Origin: Lachnospiraceae bacterium
GTDB taxonomy: Bacteria > Bacillota > Clostridia > Lachnospirales > Lachnospiraceae
Assembly (NCBI GenBank): GCA_003446735.1
Contig: DMCJ01000221.1
Coordinates: 1-12,493, forward strand
Length of the DNA: 12,493 bases
Direction of reading: 5' to 3'
The notes beneath the pieces are model-generated. The model did not search any database, was not told the DNA's origin, and worked only from the letters and a program-made list of their open reading frames with translations. Position numbers and translations under genes: made by a program. Positions 5,849 to 12,493 of the stretch are shown here, in pieces; positions within the stretch are counted from its first letter, which is position 1, and the number at the start of each line of letters is the position of its first letter.

Positions 5849-6618
5849 TGACAAATGAGTCGATCCTTGATATCGATCCGGGCACGGAGAGAATTGATAA
5901 GAAGGAATACTTAAACAATAAAAGATTAAAAAAGGTGATCATCCCTGACAGTGTTAAGGAGATCGGAGATTATGCTTTTGCCTACTGCGATAGATTAAGG
6001 TATGCAGAGCTTCATGGGGATATCGTTTTAGGACGCGAAGTTTTCAAGGGCTGCGAGGAGCTTAAGGAGATATATGTAAGAGGGGCAGCAAAAGAAACGG
6101 CTGCGCTGCTTTCAGCCATAAAAGATGATGCTCCATACCTTCTTTCGCCCGGTGAAGTGGGATCGGATGAATGGATCAGGAAATGGGATGCCAGGATGCT
6201 CGATATCCTTCATACCGCCGATGATGACGGATATTCCAATCAGATAATGTGCGGTGAAGAGGATTATATGAGCACGGACCTTGAAGGGTATAAAGTCAGA
6301 TCCGCAAAGAGAAAGATAAGGATCATATTCTTAAGACTCATAAATGATATCGGACTAAAGGATGATATCAGGGACGAGATAAGCAGATATATAAAAGATA
6401 ATCCTTACACAAAAGACGTTGTCATAAACGAGTTCGGAGATGAAAAAGAATACTACGAACTCTTTGCCACGCTTGGTCTTATAAATGAAGATAATTATGA
6501 GGAGATCCTTAAGGAAACAGGGGATCAACACACAGAGATGAAGGCCTTTTTCATACGCTTTATGGACGAGAAAAGAGGGCTTGAAAAAAAGGATTTTTTT
6601 GATATGCTAAAATTATAA
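5848..6618 (+). CDS. BspA-type leucine-rich-repeat protein with unrecognised C-terminal domain
   Basis: 256 residues from ATG 5848, which overlaps the ATPase stop by one base; a TTG at 5845 is a less likely start. GAGGAA at 5831-5836 serves as ribosome binding site. Residues about 8-85 hold two LRR_5 (BspA/TpLRR) units: LKKVIIPDSVKEIGDYAF and a second with GREVFKGCEELKEIYV. No signal peptide is visible, so unlike many BspA proteins it should be cytoplasmic. From about residue 108 (WIRKWDARMLDIL) to the end is an acidic, mostly helical domain that I do not recognise; it includes a CGEEDY element and an EYYELFATLGLI segment. LRR units usually bind protein, so a recognition or adaptor role for the preceding vWA/MoxR pair is a reasonable inference from the coupling. 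Confidence 0.8.
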   Translation: MTNESILDIDPGTERIDKKEYLNNKRLKKVIIPDSVKEIGDYAFAYCDRLRYAELHGDIVLGREVFKGCEELKEIYVRGAAKETAALLSAIKDDAPYLLSPGEVGSDEWIRKWDARMLDILHTADDDGYSNQIMCGEEDYMSTDLEGYKVRSAKRKIRIIFLRLINDIGLKDDIRDEISRYIKDNPYTKDVVINEFGDEKEYYELFATLGLINEDNYEEILKETGDQHTEMKAFFIRFMDEKRGLEKKDFFDMLKL

Positions 6619-6642
6619 ATGAACAGGCGGCCGGAGTTTTTT

Positions 6643-9114
6643 ATGAAAAATGTAAAGACAAAAAAGGGTGCGCTCATAATAGCCCTCGCCCTTCTTTGTT
6701 ATATGATGTTATCCGTATGTATATCCTTCGTTTTTTTAAGAAAGGAATATGCGCCGGATATAAGCGGGACATACAGTATAGCGCCCGGTGAAGTATATAC
6801 GGACGATATAAGTGCAAACGGAAAATACCTTAAGAAGATCGACATAGGCTTTGCGCTTTTTGACAGAGCCGCGACTTACCTGGTAAAAGTCAGGCTTACG
6901 GAAAACGAAAAGAGTTTTTATGAGACTGTCCTTAAGTCATCGGATATAAATGATCATTATGAGATAGAACTGTTTTCGGCAAAAAAGTTAGATCCCGGAA
7001 ATACATATAAGATCGAGCTTACAAATATAACGACCGGAAATGAAAATCCGGTCACGGTAAATATAAGCTCGAACGGTGAGGGGAAGGGAAGCTCACTCTG
7101 CGTAAGGAAGACATATGAAGATGTGCGCGCTGCAAATATCCTGAGAGTGATATCTTTTCTCATTACTTTTACGGCAGTTACCCTCATATTTTTAAGGTTC
7201 GATGTAAGTAAGGTAAGCGCCGCAAAAATGATTACCGTATCTCTTTCTGTGATCGTTATTACCTTTATCCTTACATTTGATCTGTTTGATAAGATAGAAC
7301 CTTTCTATACGCTTCATATTTACGGAGCCGGATCTGAGATTGCGGTCATAGAGCCCGGAGAGACAAAGGATTTTACCTTCGGATTCGGAGGATCCGGATT
7401 TGACAGTCTTTCGTTCATCGGTGAATGGGAAGGAAATCTCGATCTTAAATTAGAGCTTAAAGATACAGATACCGGAGAATTGATATGGGAAGGAAGAAGC
7501 GATGAGAGCAGTGTCATCCTCCCCGATAATTATGCGACTCCGAGTGTTCTTGCGGATATGGGCGTACTTGCCCCTAAAGGCACCTATGATCTTAGCATTA
7601 AAAATGAATCCGACGGACCGTTTTCCACATATCTGCTTGAAGACGGATCCATTAATCTTGATCTCTTCAGATCTTCGGATATAAAAAGGGTTCTTGCGCT
7701 TTTGATCACATTTATCATAGTTGCTTATGTATTTGCGATCTGCCTGTTTAAGGAAAAGATATTTAAGGATATAAGATCGTTCTTTATCGTGAGCGTTATA
7801 CCGCTCGGACTGTGTTATTTCCTTTTGTTCACGCCAAGCTCTATACCCGACAACCACAATCATTTCCCTGCGGTTTACAGATATTCCAATATCCTGATGC
7901 TCCATGGGGGAGATGAAGAATGGAGTATGAGGAGCGAGGACCTGGATCTTTTTAACGGAGTCGATGCCAAGGAAAACGGCGGCTTCCAGTACGGCGAATA
8001 CTTATACAGGACCTCATTTTTTGAAAAAGATCATGCTCTTGTTGACGATCCCGAAGTACACAGGGACTTTATGAAATACTATTCGATCTTCGGATATCTT
8101 CCGCAGGTCATCGGCCTTACGCTCGCAAGGTTACTTCGCCTCGGCGGAGCGATGTCGGTGTATCTTGCCAGAGCATTTATCTTCGCATTCTCGGTATTTG
8201 CTGCCTTTAATGCGATAAAAAAAACGCCGGTCGGAAAGGGGATATTCGCACTTGTATCGCTTGTCCCGATCACGCTTATGATGGACAGCGGCTTTTCCTA
8301 CGATTCAATGGTATTTGCCGTATCGATATCATTTACGGCCTGCATACTTGCACTTAAAAAAGATAAAGATGATAAAAGACTCCTTATCGAGCTTATGATC
8401 TGGGCATTTCTCCTTGGCGCGGTAAAGGGAGGAGGAGGGCTTTTGATCCTTCCGCTCATCATACTTTTATTTGACAGGGATGATGCAAAAACGTCGATCA
8501 AAAAATGCGGGCTTGTCGCGGGATGTTCCATCGTTTCGGTGATATTCTTTAATAAGATAATGCAGATCGGAAATCATCTTTTCCAGTTCGGAGAAGAAGG
8601 AAACGAATTTATGAGCACATCTTATGCGTTAAGGCATCCGGTCGGATATTTAAAGCTTTTGTTTACGACTTATATCGAGAACTTCTCCGATATGACCGGC
8701 GCTATGCTCGGGACACATTTATCCTGGCTTGAATATGTAATGCCCATTTTGCTGCTTATCATAATGGCGTCTTTGATGGGGCTGTATTCTATTCTGGAAA
8801 AGGATGAACTTATCTTAAAAAGCAGAGATAAATACATACTTATGATCCCGGTGGGACTGGGGCTTTTCATCACTCCGATGATGCTGCTTTCCGCCACTTA
8901 TGTGGGCTGGCCTTTTATTCAGGGAGTTCAGGGAAGATATTATCTGGCGCTTTTGATACCGGTCCTTCTGATACTTACGAAGTTTTCCTTAAGGATCGTA
9001 GATGAAAGGAAAGCGGCGGAAATTAAGATCATAAAAGACAGATGCCTTTTGATGACAGGGATCATTTCGGCGATCGCGGTATATTATATTGAGAGATCAT
9101 ATCTTACGAGATAA
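6643..9114 (+). CDS. DUF2142 family multi-pass membrane protein
   Basis: 823 residues from ATG 6643, which has GGAG (6633-6636) at 6 bases; an ATG at 6619 directly after the previous stop adds eight residues but has no close ribosome binding site. A first membrane helix lies at about 8-30 after a Lys-rich start. Two presumably extracytoplasmic beta-rich stretches (about 33-160 and 215-345) are separated by helices. From about 345 on there are some ten or more membrane helices. The loop TPSSIPDNHNHFPAVYRYS (D403, H405, H407) corresponds to the PDExxHF loop of DUF2142 proteins, here with Asn for Glu. The later YLPQVIGLTLARLL and GFSYDSMV segments are also typical. DUF2142 proteins resemble GT-C glycosyltransferases of lipid-linked sugars, so an envelope glycan role is likely but unproven. 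Confidence 0.82.
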   Translation: MKNVKTKKGALIIALALLCYMMLSVCISFVFLRKEYAPDISGTYSIAPGEVYTDDISANGKYLKKIDIGFALFDRAATYLVKVRLTENEKSFYETVLKSSDINDHYEIELFSAKKLDPGNTYKIELTNITTGNENPVTVNISSNGEGKGSSLCVRKTYEDVRAANILRVISFLITFTAVTLIFLRFDVSKVSAAKMITVSLSVIVITFILTFDLFDKIEPFYTLHIYGAGSEIAVIEPGETKDFTFGFGGSGFDSLSFIGEWEGNLDLKLELKDTDTGELIWEGRSDESSVILPDNYATPSVLADMGVLAPKGTYDLSIKNESDGPFSTYLLEDGSINLDLFRSSDIKRVLALLITFIIVAYVFAICLFKEKIFKDIRSFFIVSVIPLGLCYFLLFTPSSIPDNHNHFPAVYRYSNILMLHGGDEEWSMRSEDLDLFNGVDAKENGGFQYGEYLYRTSFFEKDHALVDDPEVHRDFMKYYSIFGYLPQVIGLTLARLLRLGGAMSVYLARAFIFAFSVFAAFNAIKKTPVGKGIFALVSLVPITLMMDSGFSYDSMVFAVSISFTACILALKKDKDDKRLLIELMIWAFLLGAVKGGGGLLILPLIILLFDRDDAKTSIKKCGLVAGCSIVSVIFFNKIMQIGNHLFQFGEEGNEFMSTSYALRHPVGYLKLLFTTYIENFSDMTGAMLGTHLSWLEYVMPILLLIIMASLMGLYSILEKDELILKSRDKYILMIPVGLGLFITPMMLLSATYVGWPFIQGVQGRYYLALLIPVLLILTKFSLRIVDERKAAEIKIIKDRCLLMTGIISAIAVYYIERSYLTR

Positions 9115-9134
9115 TGGTGATGTAAGGGAATAAA

Positions 9135-9890
9135 ATGGCGATTTACGTTGTATCTGATGTACACGGATATTATGATGTTTTTTTAAAGGGACTCGAGGTA
9201 ATTGACTTAAAGTCGACCGATATGCTCTATATGGTCGGTGATGCGATCGACAGAGGCCCCGACGGCATCGAGATCCTCAAATACATAAAGAACCACAGGA
9301 ACATGGACCTTATCATAGGTAACCATGAATTTATGATGCTCAATTCCGTAGACCCTTCGGGAAAGAAGATATGCGAGGGTGACGATGCCAAGCTCTGGCT
9401 CGTCTATAACGGAGGAAAAGTTACATATACGAAATACTGCGAGATGCTCACGGCATCAAGGATAGATCTTCTTGAGTGGTTAAAAAGCCGCCTTGTCATA
9501 AAGACACTTGAGCATAAGGGAAAGAAGTTCTGCCTTACTCATTCATATTACATTCCGGACTGCGAGAACAAGACTTACAGCGAGCTCTCTTATGATGATG
9601 TCTGGGAGATAGTATGGAAATCGATGTATCGAAGCGCCGATACATACTGCCCCAATATCTACAAGGATTTTGACTGCACATTCATTACGGGCCATGTACC
9701 GGTCCAGACCATAACAAAGGACGATGAGGCAAAGCCCTATGTCCTTGCCAACTTCATCGACATCGACGGCGGATGCCGTGCCGGAGCAAAGCCCGGACTC
9801 GGAAACGGAGCCATATTCATGCGGCTCGATGACATGCAGGATTTCATCGTACCGATGATAGTACCAAAATCGAGATCGATTTTTTCGTGA
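9135..9890 (+). CDS. Metallophosphoesterase, PPP-type serine/threonine phosphatase
   Basis: 251 residues with the full metal-binding set of the PPP/lambda-phosphatase family: SDVHG (D8, H10), GDAIDRG (D36, R40), GNHE (N63, H64), H136 in LTHSYY and H187 in TGHVP. The length and the spacing are close to phage lambda phosphatase and the bacterial PrpA/PrpB enzymes, which use two metal ions to remove phosphate from proteins; diadenosine tetraphosphate hydrolases share this fold, so the substrate is open. AAGGGAA lies about 5 bases before the ATG. The gene starts 20 bases after the DUF2142 gene and ends 25 bases before the dehydrogenase gene, so it is probably co-transcribed. Cytoplasmic, with no signal peptide or membrane segment. 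Confidence 0.92.
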   Translation: MAIYVVSDVHGYYDVFLKGLEVIDLKSTDMLYMVGDAIDRGPDGIEILKYIKNHRNMDLIIGNHEFMMLNSVDPSGKKICEGDDAKLWLVYNGGKVTYTKYCEMLTASRIDLLEWLKSRLVIKTLEHKGKKFCLTHSYYIPDCENKTYSELSYDDVWEIVWKSMYRSADTYCPNIYKDFDCTFITGHVPVQTITKDDEAKPYVLANFIDIDGGCRAGAKPGLGNGAIFMRLDDMQDFIVPMIVPKSRSIFS

Positions 9891-9915
9891 CAAAACAACA
9901 GGAAGGAGATGCAAT

Positions 9916-11028
9916 ATGACAGAAACACGACCTTTTGTCCCCTGGGACCTTATGAACTCATTTATGATTGATGCATTTGCGGGATATGGTGTGCCGAGAG
10001 ATGAAGCGGCCATATGTGCGGATGTTTTACTTGAATCGGACAGGCGCGGGATCGAGAGCCATGGCTGTAACCGTTTTAAACCGATATATATCGACAGGAT
10101 CGTAAAAGGAACTCTGCTTCCCGAAACGAAGATCGAGATAATAAAAGAAACACCGACGACCGTTGTCATGGATGCACATGACGGAATGGGAATGGTCGCA
10201 TCACACCGCATGATGGAGATGCTCATCGAGAAGGCCGGGAAATACGGAATGGCCGGCGGAGCCATCAAGAATTCCACGCATTACGGTATTGCGGGATACT
10301 GGAGCGGCATGGCATGTAAGAAGGGAATGGTCGGGATAACCGGCACTAATGCAAGGCCTTCGATCGCACCGACTTTCGGCGTTGAGAATATGATGGGAAC
10401 CAACCCTCTGACATTTTCGCTTCCGACGGATGAGGAATTCCCTTTCTGCTTAGACTGTGCTACTTCGATCGTTCAGAGAGGAAGGATCGAATATTATGCC
10501 CGTGAAGGAAAGGATGTGCCGAAAGGCATGGTCATTTCCGAAAACGGAGAAACGCTTACCGACAGCGCACAGATATTAAAGGATCTTGTTGCGGGTACTG
10601 CTGCTCTTGCGCCGCTCGGAGGAATAGGAGAAGAACTTGCCGGATATAAGGGATACGGCTATGCTGCCGTTGTCGAGATCTTATCCGCGGCATTATCGGG
10701 CGGAGCGTTCATGAAGGCCCTTACCGGAGTCGGAGAAGACGGAAAGCCTTCCATGTATCATCTCGGACATTTCTTCTTTGTCGTTGATCCCGATGCATTT
10801 GTCGGAAGAGAGGAATTTAAGAAGATCGCAGGTGATATCTGCCGCGCACTCCGTGCTTCAAAGAAAGCGCCGGGATGCGACAGGATATATACAGCAGGAG
10901 AAAAGGAATACGAGACATGGCTTTTCAGGAAGGATAAGGGTGTGCCTGTTGGCGCAGCAGTTCAGAAAGACATGATCGAAGTACGCGATGCGTTAAACCT
11001 TCCTTACCGCTTCCCGTTTGAGAATTAA
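9916..11028 (+). CDS. Ldh2-family malate/L-lactate dehydrogenase
   Basis: 370 residues, the usual length of the malate/L-lactate/ureidoglycolate dehydrogenase family (PF02615), which is unrelated to classical LDH/MDH. Signature pieces are ESDRRGIESHG (40-50, with catalytic-type H49), NSTHYGIAGYW (119-129, H122), TGTNARPSIAPTFG, MGTNPLTF, and CLDCATSIVQRGRIEYY, matching the family's DxATS-x-V-x-x-G-K/R segment. It should reduce a 2-oxoacid with NAD(P)H, or the reverse, in the cytoplasm; whether the substrate is malate, lactate, a sugar acid or sulfolactate cannot be told. GGAAGGAG (9901-9908) is a strong ribosome binding site. The next gene starts 6 bases after the stop. No obvious metabolic partner genes surround it, so its placement behind a phosphatase gene is unexplained. 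Confidence 0.92.
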   Translation: MTETRPFVPWDLMNSFMIDAFAGYGVPRDEAAICADVLLESDRRGIESHGCNRFKPIYIDRIVKGTLLPETKIEIIKETPTTVVMDAHDGMGMVASHRMMEMLIEKAGKYGMAGGAIKNSTHYGIAGYWSGMACKKGMVGITGTNARPSIAPTFGVENMMGTNPLTFSLPTDEEFPFCLDCATSIVQRGRIEYYAREGKDVPKGMVISENGETLTDSAQILKDLVAGTAALAPLGGIGEELAGYKGYGYAAVVEILSAALSGGAFMKALTGVGEDGKPSMYHLGHFFFVVDPDAFVGREEFKKIAGDICRALRASKKAPGCDRIYTAGEKEYETWLFRKDKGVPVGAAVQKDMIEVRDALNLPYRFPFEN

Positions 11029-11034
11029 GACACC

Positions 11035-12447
11035 ATGGAATTTAAAGATATCTTAAATGAGTATATGGATATGATACCCTGTACGGCCAATGAGCTCTCT
11101 CAAAAAAGCGGGCTTTCGTCTTCTGCCGTCAGCAGGTACAGATCCGGCAAGAGAGTGCCGGCAGGAAAGAGCGAAATTGATGCCATTTCGGATGCGCTCA
11201 CAGAGCTGGCCGGAGACAGATTTGATGATGAAAAGATAAGGGAAATGAAGGATGCTCTTTATGCATCCGTTCCCGATCTTGATTTTGACAGATTCATCTT
11301 TTCCGGCAGGTTCGGATCTCTTCTTAACAGGATCCCCGTTAACAGGAAAAAGCTCGCTGAGAGTGTCGGATACGATCCGTCATTTCTTTCGAAGATAATA
11401 AGCGGTGACAGGGTCCCTTCCGATCCGGCTTCTTTTGCCGAGAACGTAGCGGATCATGTTGTCGAAAGCATAGATCCCGACGAGATAATAAAGAGCTTTC
11501 CCGAAGCCCCCGCGATCGCGGAAGCAGGCGATAAGGAAAGCCTTAAGGAAGCTCTAAAGGAAGCACTTATAAGATGGCTTTTGTCGGGCGAGAGTAGTGA
11601 GCACGAAGATGAGGCTAAGAAAGGAATGGAGAGATTCCTTAAGAGCCTCGATGAATTCGATCTAAACGACTATATGAAGAGGATCCATTTTGATAAGATC
11701 CCCGTTCCCAAAAGTCCTATAAAACAGAGAAATTCGAGAAGCTATCAGGGCGTTGAGGGAATGAAGAAGGCCGAGACGGATTTTTTGAAAAGAACGGTCC
11801 TTTCTTCATCGACAGATCCCGTATGGATGTATTCTTCTCTTCCGATGGAAGAGCTCGCTCTGGATGATGCTTTTGCAAAGAAGTGGATGACAGGTCTTGC
11901 CATGGTATTAAAGAAAGGCCTTCATATCCACATCATCCATGATACCGACAGACCGTTTGCCGAGATGGTGCTCGGAATAGAAAGCTGGATACCGCTTTAC
12001 ATGACAGGCCTTATCCATCCGTATTACATCAGGAAGATCCCCGATAAGGGTTTTGACCATCTTATAAGACTGTCCGGAGACTGTGCCTTAAGCGGCGAAT
12101 GTATATCCAAAGATCTCGATTCGGCTGTTTTTTACCTGACATCAGATCCGTCAGGTGTCAAAAAAATGGGCGCCCGCAAAGATTACTGGTTTAAGAAGGC
12201 GCTCCCGCTCATGGATATATACCGCGAGGACAGAAACAGGGAATTCCTTGAGGTCCTTAAGAACGAGACCGAGAAAAACGAGCCTCATGTACTGGAAGAT
12301 TCGCAGAACCTTATGTTTAAGAATATGGATATCAGCATATTCGGAAAGGAATGCGTGATCATCTCCAAAAAGAACGACCCGCCGATAAATATCGTGGTAC
12401 GTCAGTCCCAGCTGATCGAAGCGCTTTCGAGAGTTTTTGATCAGTAG
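11035..12447 (+). CDS. Protein with two Xre-type HTH domains and an uncharacterised C-terminal domain
   Basis: 470 residues. The N-terminus holds two helix-turn-helix segments of Cro/CI type: TANELSQKSGLSSSAVSRYRSGKRVP (about 17-42; listed here as positions with key residues S30, S33, R34) and NRKKLAESVGYDPSFLSK with the tail SGDRVP (103-128). Each has the usual ending S/Y-x-x-x-S-G-x-R-V-P. A helical, acidic linker follows (about 130-240). The C-terminal part (about 243-420) has a compact conserved-looking core with KKWMTGLAMVLKKGLHIHII, HDTDRPFAEMVLGIESWIP and SGDCALSGE; I cannot assign it to a named family. It may be a ligand-sensing domain. No membrane segment is visible. The ribosome binding site is weak, and the 6-base gap after the dehydrogenase gene suggests coupled translation. 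It is probably a regulator, but its target is unknown. Confidence 0.75.
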   Translation: MEFKDILNEYMDMIPCTANELSQKSGLSSSAVSRYRSGKRVPAGKSEIDAISDALTELAGDRFDDEKIREMKDALYASVPDLDFDRFIFSGRFGSLLNRIPVNRKKLAESVGYDPSFLSKIISGDRVPSDPASFAENVADHVVESIDPDEIIKSFPEAPAIAEAGDKESLKEALKEALIRWLLSGESSEHEDEAKKGMERFLKSLDEFDLNDYMKRIHFDKIPVPKSPIKQRNSRSYQGVEGMKKAETDFLKRTVLSSSTDPVWMYSSLPMEELALDDAFAKKWMTGLAMVLKKGLHIHIIHDTDRPFAEMVLGIESWIPLYMTGLIHPYYIRKIPDKGFDHLIRLSGDCALSGECISKDLDSAVFYLTSDPSGVKKMGARKDYWFKKALPLMDIYREDRNREFLEVLKNETEKNEPHVLEDSQNLMFKNMDISIFGKECVIISKKNDPPINIVVRQSQLIEALSRVFDQ

Positions 12448-12493
12448 ATTGGTTAGTGATTGGTTAGTGATTGATTAGTGGATTGATTAGTGG
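12447..12493. repeat. Tandem GATTGRTTAGT(G) repeats at the window end
   Basis: Four units run head to tail from the last base of the preceding stop codon: GATTGGTTAGT, GATTGGTTAGT, GATTGATTAGTG and GATTGATTAGTGG, the last reaching the window edge. Unit length is 11-12 bases with a G/A change at position 6. The array may continue beyond the window. It contains stop codons in several frames and no coding signal. Confidence 0.8.

Noticed and set aside
7450..7905. Open frame of 151 codons on the minus strand
   Set aside because: It is antisense to the DUF2142 gene, with no ribosome site or recognisable domain.
9543..10277. Open frame of 244 codons on the minus strand
   Set aside because: It lies across the phosphatase and dehydrogenase genes, both of which have full catalytic motifs and good ribosome binding sites; the translation shows no motif.

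Overview
The window looks like chromosomal DNA of a Firmicute of the Lachnospiraceae type (Butyrivibrio-like or a relative). This rests on moderate GC, frequent ATA (Ile) and AGA/AGG (Arg) codons, strong GGAGG-type ribosome binding sites, long runs of co-directional genes with tiny gaps, and protein types common in that family: BspA-like LRR, DUF2142, short flavodoxins and GNAT clusters. The assignment is inference from style; no rRNA or other phylogenetic marker is present.

Left part (1-1871, minus strand): a small cluster reads leftward from a promoter near 1877-1905. It holds a two-part GNAT acetyltransferase (999-1823), a second GNAT acetyltransferase (401-901) and a flavodoxin-like protein that runs off the window edge (<1-404) and overlaps the GNAT stop by ATGA.

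Middle intergenic block (1872-2282): divergent region without an intact gene. It holds a stem-loop with TGTGACA/TGTCAC arms, the 5' remnant of an alpha/beta-hydrolase gene with a perfect Shine-Dalgarno, two nearly identical 31-base palindromes (REP-like) lodged in that remnant, and two divergent promoters whose -35 boxes lie in or at the edge of the palindromes.

Right part (2283-12447, plus strand): a phosphoribosyltransferase gene ends in an intrinsic terminator. A run of seven genes with gaps from a 1-base overlap to about 25 bases then follows: a putative metallopeptidase-fold + vWA protein (DUF2201 type), a MoxR-like AAA+ ATPase, a BspA-type leucine-rich-repeat protein with an unrecognised C-terminal domain, a large DUF2142 membrane protein, a PPP-type metallophosphoesterase, an Ldh2-family malate/L-lactate dehydrogenase, and a protein with two HTH domains and an unrecognised C-terminal domain. 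No clear terminator is seen inside this run, so one long operon or nested operons are possible. A short-period tandem repeat begins directly at the last stop codon and reaches the window end.

The most system-like part is the triad of vWA/pseudo-metallopeptidase, MoxR ATPase and LRR protein (2964-6618), tightly coupled and probably functioning as one ATP-driven machine. MoxR/vWA pairs are known as chaperone-like complexes (RavA-ViaA, CbbQ-CbbO, NorQ-NorD). The LRR partner and the following membrane protein suggest a target-recognition and envelope link, but that step is inference.
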